A DNA stretch of 64,000 bases. It comes from Amanita rubescens (Eukaryota; Basidiomycota; Agaricomycetes; Agaricales; Amanitaceae). The translations under genes and the position numbers were made by a program. Shown piece after piece: positions 23,187 through 34,188 of the stretch; position 1 is the stretch's first letter; each line of letters opens with the position of its first letter. Below the pieces are notes generated by a model that saw nothing but the letters and a program-made list of their open reading frames with translations, searched no databases and was not told the origin of the DNA. The stretch covers positions 62,001 through 126,000 of the forward strand of contig WION01000101.1 of the NCBI GenBank assembly GCA_015039365.1, in the 5' to 3' direction.

Positions 23187-23535
23187 GTTTTGTTACACCA
23201 GCACCCCATGGTTCTGTAGAACCGTTCGTCATCCCCCGCCTGTGGTTTTTTTACACCAGCACCTCTATGGTATTTTAGAACTGTTCTCCATGTCCTCGCT
23301 CACGGTTTTCTTACACCACTACCTCTTGGTTTTGTCGCACTGTTTGTCATCTTCACGGTCTTTGAGAACTATTCCCCATCCCCTCACCTGCGGTTTTCTT
23401 ACACCAGCACCCTCATGGTTCTTGAGAACTGTCCCCCAAGCCCCCACCCACGGCGGTGGTTTTGATACACCAGCCCTCCCCCAGTTCTCGAAAACCATTC
23501 GCCCTCGCCCGCGGTTTCCTTACACCAGCACCCCA
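23187..23535 (+). repeat. Second minisatellite, about six units of 57-87 bases
   Basis: GGTTTTGTTACACCAGCACC and variants start at about 23187, 23244, 23304, 23391, 23457 and 23513, each followed by a GGTT...AGAACC...TTCGYC segment and CCCTCGCCCGC. It is related in style to the block just upstream, read in the opposite direction (TACACC versus GGTGTA). The long frame 23134-23721 is made of these repeats. Confidence 0.7.
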
Positions 23536-23749
23536 TTTCGGCGTGCCATGTACCCTTACTGCTCCCGTAGTTCTCCTCACTATCACGACATCCTGCACTT
23601 GTATTTCTCTAGCACTCCCCATGATTGCTCCTGCACCATCTTTCCTCTGCCCGGCCATGGTTTCTTATTGCGCATTGAGCGCGATGTCCGCACACCAGTA
23701 CCACGCTTACCTATATTTTGAACACGGACCTTCCAACTAAAACCTTGTG

Positions 23750-24710
23750 CCCTCACCTCTGTGCATCCACTCTAGTCATTTCATACACCCCTCCGTCGTG
23801 CTCCCTTCGCTCTATCAGCCATACTTGTCTACCCTGCAACCTCCTGCAACCCTCAACGACTGTCACCTTCCCGACCATCATTTTTCCTTTCGGCAAATGG
23901 GATCTGATATCTCTACATAATAAACTCACCGTACACCCCGAAACGAAGTGATATCAACCATGATCGGGCGTTTCAGCTGCTGTCGCAGATATTGATGTCA
24001 CCCTGAAACCCCGTATGCACGTGTCTGGCCAACGGTATAAAATGGATCAATTTCCATCGGTGAGCGTTCTTTCCTCTCATTTCATATTGTGTTGTGTCAT
24101 CCTCCCGTCCTCCTTGCAGGTCGTATGAGTGTTCGGTCTTTAACATCCGACGATTGACAAAAGGGTGAGTCCATGCTTCTAGCTAGTGATGCAATAACTA
24201 ATGCTAGTTTTTGACACTCCATCGGTTAGACCTTTTGCTAAACTGTGGGTAGTATGCATAACTGGAACTGTCTCCCTCATCCGACCAACTTCTTCCATAT
24301 GTATTTATCAAATTGTTGGGTACTAGTGTGTCCAACAGCACGTCGCCATCCGTGATGAGGCAAATGTCATGTCACTCATATTCATATGGATATACTTGTG
24401 CTACGGGTAACTTATACTGGTAATAAGTAATGGGTATGCGCTATGAGGGTTTACAATTGGGTTCGATACCATAACTAGACATACATTGTTCCTGGCAAGT
24501 ACGTATTGTTTTTTTGCTGACTTGACAATATATAACTTATTTTAAATAAAGTTTTGAGCCTCACACATATTATGCTCATTGCATGACCACTGGGCAAGGA
24601 TCGAGGGATGGATTGGAGGTGTAGGAAGGAGTGTGGCGACTTGAATATGTCACCAGCAATGAACGCCGCCACTGGGAGTGTTTTGCGAGTGCTCCTGAAG
24701 AGCTCGCAGT
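23750..24710. other. No gene supported; TATA-like site
   Basis: TATAAAA at about 24037 is followed within 100 bases by an intron-like segment (gtgagc ... ttgcag, about 24060-24119), which could mark a small transcript, but no coding frame of useful length accompanies it. The remainder is unremarkable AT-rich DNA. Confidence 0.3.
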
Positions 24711-24794
24711 GGTCTCAAAAGGCTATATGTATATGTGTGTGTATTAATAATGCAATTCCGTCAATTAAGAGCAAATGAATTGTGAATGCCGAGG

Positions 24795-25075
24795 TTGGCG
24801 TCGTGGTGATGACTTTGGGTTTGGCACGCCTTTGTGGACGTGCCAGAGAGTGCCAGGGAGGTCGACAATGAATTTGAGCTGTTTGGTGAAGAGGCAGAGG
24901 GAGCGGAACGTTGTGTCCGTCTTCGTGAGTTCGGAGGTGCAACGGGGATGAGGTCGGCGATGACTTTGGGTTTGGCGCCTTGGTGGACGTGAGTGCTCGT
25001 CGACAATGAATTTGAGTTGTTTGGCAAAGAGGCAGAGGAAGGTTCTGGAGATATTGGTGCGGATGTCTCGGAAGC
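24795..25075 (+). repeat. Imperfect 150-bp tandem duplication
   Basis: GATGACTTTGGGTTTGGC then GACAATGAATTTGAGYTGTTTGG and AAGAGGCAGAGG occur at 24807/24866 and again at about 24957/25002. Frames on both strands (24715-25236 minus, 24993-25196 plus) repeat the same peptides. The minus-strand reading KQLKFIVD appears twice, so a decayed protein gene is possible but unproven. The following 25240-26030 has no recognisable gene. Confidence 0.55.
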
Positions 25076-26036
25076 CGGGGTGAAGACGGGTGAAGGCGGG
25101 GGGACACCGGGATGTGGTCACGTACTACATGACGCAGACGAAGAGTTGTATGTTGCCAGGCGGTCGGTTCTGGGTGCAGTGACATCAGTGATGTAAAAAG
25201 AAACGAAAGAACGGCAGTGGACACGCGCGCTAGCAATAATTCGCAAACGTGGATAGTGTTATCGGGGCGTGTTCGTTAGGTCCTCGCATTGTACAAAGTT
25301 CTCAGAGGCTTTGGCATCCTCAGTGGCACTTGCACGAAAACATTGAGCTTGTAAGGGTCATCATCATCATCCCAGAGCCTTGTTTGACGTCCTTCGGACC
25401 TTCTCGCATGGCAAGATACTTTTCATCACTCATCGTACGAAGGAAATATCCCTCGTTTCAGATTACCAAACAGTGTTCTGTGAGCTCTAGTCATCCACAA
25501 AATGGGTGTTGAGTCTGGAAACAGCGCAGACCTGCGTTGGGAAGGTCTTGAATGATTACTTTGAAATGCCAACGATGTCTACGTTGACGGTCACTTGGGT
25601 ACTACTAAGCAATTATAGACTCGCCCGCCTAGACGCCTCCCAAACCTCCCTTTCTTCGGCCAAGCTTACTGGGACTTTATGTCGAGGCATCCGATGACAT
25701 ATTTTTCTTAATATGTGTAATCATTAACACTTGGCGACTTGAACTTACTACTACAAGTGGTAAAGAACTATATCTTTTTTTAATAGGAAGTTTATATTGG
25801 AAGGCTAAACGAGAACAGTGTAGGTACGTCTGTATGTAGTATGCATAGCGCCATCGGGCGTATATGAGAGGAATGAAACGTAGCCGGAGAAAATTATGAG
25901 GTGTAGGATTCGGTAAGTCATTCAGAGATGAGTTTCAGGTAGAGAGAGGGAAAAAAGAAATCACGGTACATCAAGTGGGAGATGATCAAAAGAGAAAGCG
26001 AGAGGATTTTCTTTTATGAATTTAGCCAGTAGTTTA

Positions 26037-26485
26037 TTCCGAGGCCGTAGCGTAGCGTAGGTCTCGGTCTTATGCCGATGAACCGACGCCATGTTCCGAA
26101 GCGTAGCATAGGTCTCGGTCTTATGCCGATGAACCGACGCCATGTAACGTTCCCTTTAGCTAAGCAAATTATGTAAGCATTTCTGCGTCACTTTGACAAT
26201 GTCGCGTCCAGCATCTGTCGCTTCATGTCACTTCATGCCGTTCATATCAAACCTGTATGTGCATACCGATGTACAATATGTTCTACCTAGCATAGTGTTC
26301 CGAGGCCTTTTACCCTCCAATTTTGTAACAGGCATTTAAGTAAGACAACGGCAAATTGCCGAGGCGCGGCCACGCTGGACCAAATAAAGCACAGCCACAT
26401 GTCTCATTACATGAGACGACTCAACACCCGACTAAAAAAGAGGCCTCGGACCTGCCGCACGCAGTGGCGGCCCATACTTGCCAAG
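26037..26485 (+). repeat. Paired-module dispersed element, copy 3, with doubled left module
   Basis: The left module is tandemly duplicated: 26037-26092 and 26094-26143 share GGTCTCGGTCTTATGCCGATG and AACCGACGCCATGT. A bare TTCCGAGGCC lies at 26298. The right module at 26442-26485 (GGCCTCGGACCTGCCGCACG ... GGCGGCCCATACTTGCCAAG) is nearly identical to that at 14943. Between them, GTAACAGGCATTTAAG at 26327 echoes GTAACAGGCACTTAAG before the right module at 14943, so more than the ends is shared. Confidence 0.6.
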
Positions 26486-26504
26486 TTGTTATTTGGATTG
26501 GTTT

Positions 26505-26856
26505 TCCAAGTACGTAGAGAGAGAAAGGAAAAGACATACCTACAACATGTTAGAATGTGTTCTTGCGAGTGAAAAACGTCGGGCGTGCAAAGGCTGCAGT
26601 CGGTCGATTTTTCGGGAAAGATCCTGCGGTTGTGTTCGCCTGTCGGTGCATGGTTAGACATAGCGTATGTGAGGCGTGTGAGGGTGGACATTTTATTATC
26701 AGCTAATTCGAAAAAGAAACGGCTGTGGGCGGCTGAGCCGATTCTGGGAGGAAAGAGCGTCGGTTGCGGCGGATTTGAAGCCACTGTCGTCCCCTGTAGG
26801 ATGGTAAACTGGCTTTGAGGCGCCATTGTGCGTTGGCGTCTACCGCTTTCAGACAC
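26505..26856 (-). mobile_element. C-terminal fragment of a LINE-type reverse transcriptase protein
   Basis: The minus-strand frame reads MSTLTRLTYAMSNHAPTGEH, then RRIFPEKSTDCSLC and HSQEHILTCCRY. The order (a RLT...HAP helix, CxxC, then HxxxxC with RY) is the conserved tail of non-LTR retrotransposon ORF2 proteins downstream of the polymerase, a zinc-knuckle-like segment. No polymerase or endonuclease domain lies alongside, so this is a short relic. It abuts the right module of the dispersed element at 26442-26485. Confidence 0.5.
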
Positions 26857-26882
26857 GACTACTGCATTTAGAAGGAGCGCCC

Positions 26883-26902
26883 CATGTATAGTTACAAAGC
26901 CG
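26883..26902 (+). repeat. 20-bp dispersed word
   Basis: CATGTATAGTTACAAAGCCG occurs here and identically at 29010-29029; a weaker relative (CATATAGTTAGAAAGCCG) lies inside the paired-module element at about 5050. It may belong to the same repeat family. Confidence 0.6.
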
Positions 26903-27164
26903 AGGAAGCGGTAATCGCGGCATAGCCCGGCCTACCGCTACGATCATTGCCGAAACACGGAACTACCGTGAACTCCGTTCCTTACACCGCTAACTTGGCC
27001 GCTTTGGCAGGACAACCTGATGCGTCGTCAAAGAACAAAAACAAAAGCTCAACGTTACAATATGCATTGAACGTCCATACGCGCATCAACACTTATACAA
27101 AACTCAATGTAGTAGGTAAATTTTACTTCAGTTTCCCCTTCGACTGGGACAATGCCACTGCGTA

Positions 27165-28559
27165 AACAAGTAAAGACTGCAGCCCATTATGCCCAGCTAC
27201 AACGTTAGTATACTGCTTCTCATCCACGGGATTTGGATGAGCAGCCGCATCACCTCGAGTCTGAATGTCCGTTGTAGCACTGGCCACCAGTTCAAACCCG
27301 GCAGAGTTTACAAATTTCCTTAAGTCGAGGTCTTGGTTGGCAGCGGGTGCAAGTTTCTTCTTTGCTATTTCTAGTCGGTTAGAGAGAGACACGGATGGTC
27401 CAAGACTATCCCGCCATTTAGCAGCTGCATGGATTTTGCTGTCTGTGACACCTGTCATAATGGCTAGGTGTTCCTGGACAACCGTTAACAGGTGCCGTGC
27501 CTTGATTCGATTCATCGCTTCTTTGTCCTGCAAATTATCAGCCAGCGGGATCACAGCAGAATAGAAGGAAAGGCTGCACCTGGTTAACCATAGAGAGGAA
27601 CTGCTCGTTCTCGATTTCAAGCTGTCTTACCCTCTGCTCTAGATCTGCGTTCGCCTGCCTCAGACTCTCGACCTCCATCTTCAGAGCTGCATTCTGTTCC
27701 ACAAATTTGTCTAGCCTAGCCTTTTGGGACCTACATTCACGCATGAGGGTGTCATATTCATCTGCGTATCTTCGCTCTGCATGCTCAGACTCTGTGGCCG
27801 TTCTGTTACTGTTCTTCTGAGCCTGCCTGCGGGCCTTTTCCGATCGCACATGTTCCTTTGACAACGCCTCATATTCGCTCTGCAGCTGTCGGACCAACGT
27901 ATTGCTGGCCTGCCCTTTTTCCTTCTCTTCCTCAAAGCTGCTTTCCAACGCAGCAAGGCGCTCGGAAAAGCGCTCCTCTTGCTCCGCCCTTTGCCCCCGC
28001 AACTCCGAAATGTGGGACCGTCGTCCGAATCCATACAATGGACTAGCGTTTCCTGGACCCTCCGCAGCTACCTGCAATATCGCGTCCTGGAAAGCATCGT
28101 CTGGTACGCGAGAAAGAGTTGCTGAATTTGGCCCTTCGTATGAACTTGGACCCACAGTGAAAACAATTGGGAAGTCACGGCCACCAGGGGAGTAGTCCCC
28201 CAACGTTTGTCCCTGCAAGCTGCTTATATCGTCAAAGGTGGAAAAGCCATGGTCAGCTGTGCAAAGTATTATCATTCTGACCTGATACGCTAGGTATGCT
28301 GGCTCGCACCTGTAAAAAATTTGATTGAATTAAAATCTGCGGCCAAGGGTGGAGCATCGCTGCCCCAGAGGCGGTGCTGGGCATCCAGATGACGATTCCG
28401 GACCTGAAAAAGAGCCTTGCAGAAGTCGGTGTCCTTTGGGAGTGTCAAAAAAGTACTGGTAGCTGGATCTCTGTAAACCATGATGAGTCCGCAGCGGTCG
28501 GTATGTTTAGATGCGGGCGGGCCGGAAATATTTGGCTGAGGTATAGTAAGTGATGCCAT
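27165..28559 (-). CDS. Coiled-coil hypothetical protein
   Basis: A minus-strand gene in three blocks. Block 1 (28559-about 28312) starts MASLTIPQPN. Block 2 (about 28275-27582) starts VRMIILCTADHGFSTFDD and contains about 120 residues of strong heptad pattern (EEEKEKGQASNTLVRQLQ ... LRQANADLEQRVRQLEIE), a long coiled coil. An intron (about 27581-27532, gtgcag...ttgcag) leads to block 3, DKEAMNRIKARHLLTVVQEH ... ending KFVNSAGFELVASATTDIQT, RGDAAAHPNP and stop near 27165. Block 3 holds a conserved-looking RGDAAAH segment that I cannot assign. The architecture (small N domain, coiled coil, C domain) is that of a self-associating structural or regulatory protein. Unbroken frames suggest it is intact; the exact first splice junction is uncertain. 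Confidence 0.5.
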
Positions 28560-28756
28560 AGAGGAGTATCCTAGAGAACAAACTCACAATCTCCCTATAT
28601 GCTGGTAGATAATGCCGGCCTGTGCTTCCTTTTCAGAATAAATATGTTCAATTCCGTGGGTGCTCTGGGGGATCAGGTCAAATTTTCAATGCCACTCTGA
28701 ACTTTGCAAAGTCGAGAACCTTCGTGGCCTTCAGGTCAAGTTGGGGTCCTGGCATT

Positions 28757-28777
28757 ACCTTGCTTTTCAAGCAAGGT
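28757..28777. repeat. 21-bp hairpin, copy 1
   Basis: ACCTTGCTT TTC AAGCAAGGT: nine-base perfect arms with a three-base loop. The same 21 bases recur at 33032-33052. No gene was found in 28560-29160 around it. Confidence 0.8.
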
Positions 28778-29467
28778 TTAGCGACTGGATTTCCGTGTGC
28801 AGGGTGTCCAACAGTACATAGCTACAAACAAACAACTTTCTATATATGTGCGGCGCCCGACCTTCTTCTTTTCTTTTGACTCTTCTCTAGCATTCTGCTT
28901 CGATGATATGTAATTCCGTAGTTGCAATGAAGATTAGTTCTGATCGGCAATCATGAAAAGGGGATTCAGACTTTCTGTTTTTGGCAAAGCCTTTGGCGGC
29001 GGTTTGGCACATGTATAGTTACAAAGCCGTTTTGGCCGCTCCAATGCCTCGGCTGCGGCAGTGCATATCCTTTTTTGCCGTTTCTAAACATAAACTTCAC
29101 TCCCACGCAAGCGTTTCACTCTAGTATTCGGGCAGAAGCAGGTTAGGCATTTACTTGCCAGTATGGTAGAATGGCTCAGTACTCATCGGATTTGTCTCTC
29201 ACGACCCCGGTTCCGTTGTATGGTATTCAAGGCTGTTTTACACTTCTTTGGAAGGCCGGACAAAGCGTGTCAGCGAGCCGCTGGCAATGCTAAAGAAAAT
29301 GGCTCGAATTCCAATTCGCTTGATTTGTCGCTGGTCACTGGTCACTATCAATGCTGATGCACCTGATTGGGCTCCAATAGAAGATTCGCCAATTAAGATT
29401 GAGGCTAATATGTTTTCTAACTCCGTGGCAGAAGTTCCACCTGCTGGCAGCCCTTTCGTGATGAAGC

Positions 29468-30068
29468 GCCATTAGGAAAAACGTCGCCCGTCATTTAGAC
29501 TGAATTATATCTAACTACACCTAATCGACCTAATCAGTCTAATAATGCCTAGTCCGCAATAGTTTTGTCTAGGCTACATAAAACTTGTACTAAGCTGAAA
29601 ACCCAATAGACTCAGAACGACCATATTATTTCAATGGGGAGATCAGCGTCTAGGGGCGATGTGTCCAAGATCCACCTCAGCCAAGGTGGTCTATGATTGC
29701 GGTCCAGATACGCAAATACGTACGTCGGGCACCGATCACTTTCTTGCACAGCACACAACGGAAAGCAAATTACGCTCCTCAACCGTGACCTCCTGGTCAG
29801 ATGACACAACTAGCTTCATGTTCTCAACAACCTCTACTATGGCATTGCTTTCAGTCGATATGGAGCACGAAATACTAGTACCACTGACCCTCATAGCGCA
29901 CTTGGCTGCTTCACGAAGCGGAAGACCAGATACTGGCATTCGCGAACGTCAGTGTTTGAAAGCGGAATGAAGCGATAGGATCTAATCTAATTCTGGGATA
30001 ACTAGACCAGATTATGTCTATACAAGCATTATTTGGTCTAAATGGCAACCGACGTTTTTCCTGATGGC
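29468..30068. mobile_element. 601-bp element with about 33-bp terminal inverted repeats
   Basis: The left end GCCATTAGGAAAAACGTCG ... CATTTAGAC is matched by the complement of the right end, GCCATCAGGAAAAACGTCG ... CATTTAGAC, with about 27 of 33 positions identical. No clear target-site duplication is visible. Internally there are only short frames (29612-29809 minus, 29659-29970 plus) with no transposase motif, so this is a non-autonomous element or one that captured a gene piece. Flanking blocks (about 29340-29430 and 30120-30270) reappear inverted at 36350-36700. Confidence 0.6.
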
Positions 30069-30859
30069 AAGATCCGCCTATAAAAACTTGATCAGAGCTC
30101 GTCAGTATTGTAAGTTAGCTATGTTTGGAAAGGAGGCTCAACGGTCAGCAATAGCCAAAATCCATCCAGGAAACAAGCTTCTTGACTCTTTTTGTATAAA
30201 GCCTAGCTACACGATATCCACGGCCGCAGTTTAGTTGACACAAATTCTAAAAATAGCGTGACTCAATTGAATGACTCCCTTCTTCTCCTGGCAACTGGCG
30301 GCCTTAACATTTGACTGATACAGAAAAAAAGGTCACCTCGCGGAGCGACGAGAATGTTGGAAGGGTAACCTAATGATAATCTCAGTCTCGTATAACGGAC
30401 TGAGGTAGCTATGCTAAAGAGACTGTATTTATATGTGTATGAACTTAGTAGCTTAACCGGAGGCATATGACAGAGATGAGGGTGATAGGCAAGATGGTCT
30501 TTAAGCTGGAGTAGATTGCTGTATGCGCATCAGCGCATAATGGTGCGGCAGAGCACACGATGGCGCGGCAAAGCGCGCAGTGACGCCGTGATGCAGTAGC
30601 AAATGTAAACTTGTATTCTGGAGCTGGGGCCCGCCACGGCATGAGAATTAGGGCATCCACAGCAAAAAAATACTGTGGTACACGGCACACTTCAGCAGCT
30701 GCTCGTACGTATGGTCAGGCCATGGCGGGTGATAACATTTTTACACAGACGACAAGCATCTCCACGCCCACCATTATCGGGATTGTGAAACGGCTAGAGG
30801 AGCATTTCGACTCAGCGACGACAGCACCCTCGCATTGCGCAGATAACCCTAAATTGCGG

Positions 30860-31070
30860 CTGGCGCTGGTCTACGGCGTTGGCTCGCGATCCGCCGCCTC
30901 CATCTTCACCAAAGTGTTATCACCCTTCGCTACGACAGCTCTACAACGATGTCACTTCCATTCTCTGTGACGCTTTCTATCGCCTTACACATGACTCAAG
31001 AGAAATACGATGTATTGCAGCTGCTCAGTGGCCAGGGTTCGTTCAACCAATAACGGTTTTATCCGACTCC
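30860..31070 (+). pseudogene. Possible origin recognition complex subunit 5 (ORC5) relic
   Basis: The plus-strand frame from 30879 reads PSLRQLYNDVTSILCDAFYR then THDSREIRCIAAAQWPGFVQ. The pattern (L/F)THD.REI..IAAA.WPGFV.P resembles the mid-region of fungal ORC5, part of the nuclear replication-origin complex. Nothing recognisable precedes or follows (no AAA+ Walker motifs), so at most one exon survives. The match is from memory and short; an unrelated protein is possible. Confidence 0.3.
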
Positions 31071-31384
31071 ACTTATCTTCGTTTCATTGCAGGGACTTCG
31101 GACTGCTCATCTATGTTCGCGGAAAGCCAACATTTCGCTCTGACCGTTCAGACGTTTCTAACACACCTCCACCAGCTGGTATTCAAGCTGTTATACTTAT
31201 CTACACGTCTATTGTAGTATGCATTGGGTACATCTAGCTAGTCCAAAAGTTACAATGACAATCACACGAAGTTGCTGGTGCCATAACAGATTTGATAACA
31301 AGAAAACGAAACATGAGCTGTATAAGAAAGCAATTGAATTTTTAATCCTGCATGCCCACTACTTTAATAACAGAAATTGAACGT

Positions 31385-31707
31385 ACTACAAATCTATGAT
31401 GAGGGTTCGATACGATGACTGGGCGGAAATCCCCTGCAAAACAAGCAGGAAGAGGTTATCATCGCCAAAAAGTCATGCCCACAGTTCCTTTTGGTCGCGT
31501 TTGAAGTCAGATGAAAACATGTGGAAACGACAACGATGGCGTACGCCACAGATAGTCCAATAATAAAACCTGATGATCATGTCACCTTAGAGCATGCTTC
31601 CTCGGCGTACATTAGCAGCCGAAACATACCAGTGTCCTTGATTGCGGTGTTGGCCATGTCTGTCAGTGTGGAGTCTGCTCAAGGTAACCTCGGGAGCTGA
31701 GGTCATG
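31385..31707 (-). pseudogene. Broken copy of the rhodopsin-domain membrane gene
   Basis: The minus-strand sequence parallels the gene at 34715-36187: the same first-exon start (ATGACCTCAGC), the same donor (gtatgttt) with similar intron ending gatcatcag, and a second exon reading GFIIGLSVAYAIVVVSTCF. It then diverges: the LWWHDFW motif of the intact copy is reduced to CGHDF and the frame is lost soon after. Downstream exons are absent. Confidence 0.6.
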
Positions 31708-31929
31708 TCATCCAACTTGAGGTGAGCAGGGAAGGCTCCAGACAGGCCTTCTCTCTGTTGAAAAGAGTGTCCTGCTGTACGTTGAGAATTTGATTTTGAA
31801 GGAACATGACGTGCTGTCCAGTTCCTATTGGTATTTGAGGATTGTTGACCATGGCTGGTAGCCCAGTCAGAGCAAGAGGCATGGCGGCAGGCGGCGGACA
31901 TCAACCTATGACATTTGCTGTTATACATT

Positions 31930-32576
31930 CAAGCTGTCTCGCTCTTTCGACACGACATACCTGCAGTATTCTCTTTTCTGCATTCAAAACACCTGTCGTG
32001 GCTATAGCAGACTTCACTTGGACATCAGCCTGTAAAATCTATTAGTAAATGTTTGCTCCCGTCGTGCTATGTACCTGTTGCATCTTTTTTTCAACGTCAA
32101 AACCATCTATTGTGGCCATGGCGGACCTTGCCTTGTATCTGCTAGACACGTCAGCTGATGTCGCCCGCATGCTAGTCCACTTGCCTCGTCTGATTCAGGG
32201 TTATTCATCGCAGGCAACGGTACAGATGCCGACCTAACATCAGCTGTACTGCCGTTGAGCATAGTGTTCATAGTGTTCATGGCCACCTCCTGCCTGACGC
32301 GTTGCTTTCGCGCATCAAATGCCCTAACCATCTCTGGTGGTGCTTTCTTATGGGTGTTACATTTTCACGCAGACTCGGACGCGTCGGACGTCGAGTGAGG
32401 GAAGATCTGTATGGAGGATCCGCTGTATCCGTGTCGGAGTGCGTGGCAATGTCCAACGGTTGCTGCAAAGCACCTGCGACCGCTATATCGGTATGTAAAC
32501 CTACATGACCAGCGGTATGCGTCTTTCGTGAGCAGGTTAGCTGGTGGAGGATTTGCACGGGGTTCACAAGACTCAT
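31930..32576 (-). CDS. Hypothetical multi-exon gene, helical
   Basis: Several minus-strand exons line up: MSLVNPVQILHQL (from 32576), a basic segment AFDARKQRVRQEVAMNTMNT (about 32325), then MRATSADVSSRYKARSAMAT, IDGFDVEKKMQQ, an intron (gtacat...taatag, about 32075-32042) and ADVQVKSAIATTGVLNAEKR followed by a donor (gtatgt, about 31962). The last exons are alpha-helical and free of stops. I do not know the family. It sits directly upstream of the broken rhodopsin-domain copy and may once have been part of the same locus. Boundaries are approximate. Confidence 0.35.
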
Positions 32577-32847
32577 GCTGATTAGCGTGGATTGCGATGC
32601 GGCAGAGTGAACTTCCGAATTAGGGAGGTAACCTAGTCGGACAGGATCAGGAGAAGGTCCAGGAGGGCCCAGCGGATTTGGTTGGCGGCGAGGGAATGGG
32701 GATTTGTCAGCAACGTCGAAATACAGGTTTTATGCGGCTTACCTGGTGCAACTGGGCGTGCCAGGGTGCAGGATAAGTGCGGTTGATGTGGTGGGGTGAA
32801 ACGGGGTGTGGTGGAGTAGCGAACGCGTGTGTGGGTGGAACGGCAAA

Positions 32848-32970
32848 CAATCACTTTTCCTTATATAGATAAATCACATTGATCACTTTTCCGTAGATAG
32901 GTAAATCGCGTTCGTCACATTTTCCTTATATAGATAGATCACGTTCGTCACATTTCCGTATACTCATAGG
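32848..32970 (+). repeat. 34-bp tandem repeat, locus 1
   Basis: About four units of TCACTTTTCCTTATATAGAT, then ARATCACGTTCG. The same unit appears about twice at 42716-42780 and, inverted, about 1.5 times at 62262-62303. Each unit contains TATATAG. Confidence 0.75.
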
Positions 32971-33031
32971 TACATATACGGTGCGATACCGTGTTTGGCA
33001 TTATTGTGAGACAAAAACTCTCTACGAATAA

Positions 33032-33052
33032 ACCTTGCTTTTCAAGCAAGGT
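33032..33052. repeat. 21-bp hairpin, copy 2
   Basis: Identical to 28757-28777. It is followed by a direct repeat of CTGAACAGTTTGACTTCTGT (about 33060 and 33127). The frame 33253-33504 beyond is Ser/Ala-rich low-complexity sequence that I do not call as a gene. Confidence 0.8.
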
Positions 33053-33672
33053 AACAAAACTGAACAGTTTGACTTCTGTGTGCGTGAGCCGTGACTTTTC
33101 TCTTTCAAATTTGTGCTTCTGAACAAACTGAACAGTTTGACTTCTGTGCGCGTGTTTGCCAGTGAAGTCTTCGCCCAGCTTGTTCCGACCGCAAAACACC
33201 CTTGAATTTCTGAAGAGCTTCGAGAGAAGTTGCACGGGCTGGGGAAACTGGAATGGATCCTCGAGAATTGTTGCGTGCGCTATCGTTGGTAAACCGCTCG
33301 GGCACGGAAACGACCGCAAATGGTACCTGCTCGGCAGTGTTGATTTATAGCCACGCCGTGTCCTCTGCCGTGTCTGACTTGCACAGTGCCTCCGCCTCTG
33401 CCACTTCTTCCTCTGCTACAGACGCTACCCGCTCAGCACCATCCACCTCTGGTACAGCTAGCCACGCCGCATCTGGCCCGCACAGTGCCTCTACCGACTT
33501 CTAGTACTGCTAGCCATGTAGCGTCTTGTGAACTGTCTAGCCTGAGTTCAATGCGCATTATCATTGCTTTGTAGATTATTTAACTAACATTAAAATATAT
33601 TAATGATTCCACGGTATTAGATCTTGTTAACAAAACTTGGGAGATTTTATTGAAACTGCATTAGATAGATTA

Positions 33673-34188
33673 GGGTGTTTCAAACATGCCCAACTCGACC
33701 CACAACTCGGACCACAACTCGACCCCAACTGGATCTCAATTTGACCAGAGTTGGGCTGAAGTTGGGGCCTCATGATTGAACGCGATTTTTTATCGATTCT
33801 GTGTAGACCTCAACTCCACCCCAACTTCACTAATCGAACTAGAGTACCTTCTACTAAAGATTGCATAATTTAGTACCGTAATTTTACTTCCAAGTATGCG
33901 GGAAATTTCTTACGCCTAAGGAAGGCTGTTACTACTTATATAACAAATTTTGCCCAATCCGGTGAGTTGGGGAACTAAGTTGAGGCACGAAGTTGAGCCT
34001 GGAGTTGCTAAAGTTTGAAATCGGGCTCATGAGCTCGATTCAAAAGGCCGACTTGAAGTTACTTCAACTTCGACCTCAACTTGACAGAATTTCCTGATTT
34101 GGAAGTCCCCAATTCTCAAGTTGAACCTCAGATCGGAGGGTACGAGCTGGTACGAGTTGTCCTTGAGTTGGGCATGTTTGAAACACCC
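33673..34188. mobile_element. 516-bp MITE with 24-bp terminal inverted repeats
   Basis: The left end GGGTGTTTCAAACATGCCCA then ACTC is the exact complement of the right end (GAGTTGGGCATG then TTTGAAACACCC). TA is present on both sides (33671-33672 and 34189-34190), a likely TA target-site duplication. Inside, subterminal arrays repeat CAACTCGACC and, on the other side, AAGTTGAGCC-like words. There is no coding capacity. The exact terminal repeats suggest fairly recent activity, driven by a Tc1/mariner- or Harbinger-type transposase elsewhere. Confidence 0.85.

Noticed and set aside
23134..23721. 195-codon open frame rich in Pro/Ser/His
   Set aside because: It runs through a minisatellite; the protein repeats with the DNA units and has no independent support.
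24715..25236. 173-codon minus-strand frame
   Set aside because: Lies over a tandem duplication and is Pro/His/Thr-rich in several frames at once, which points to composition rather than coding.
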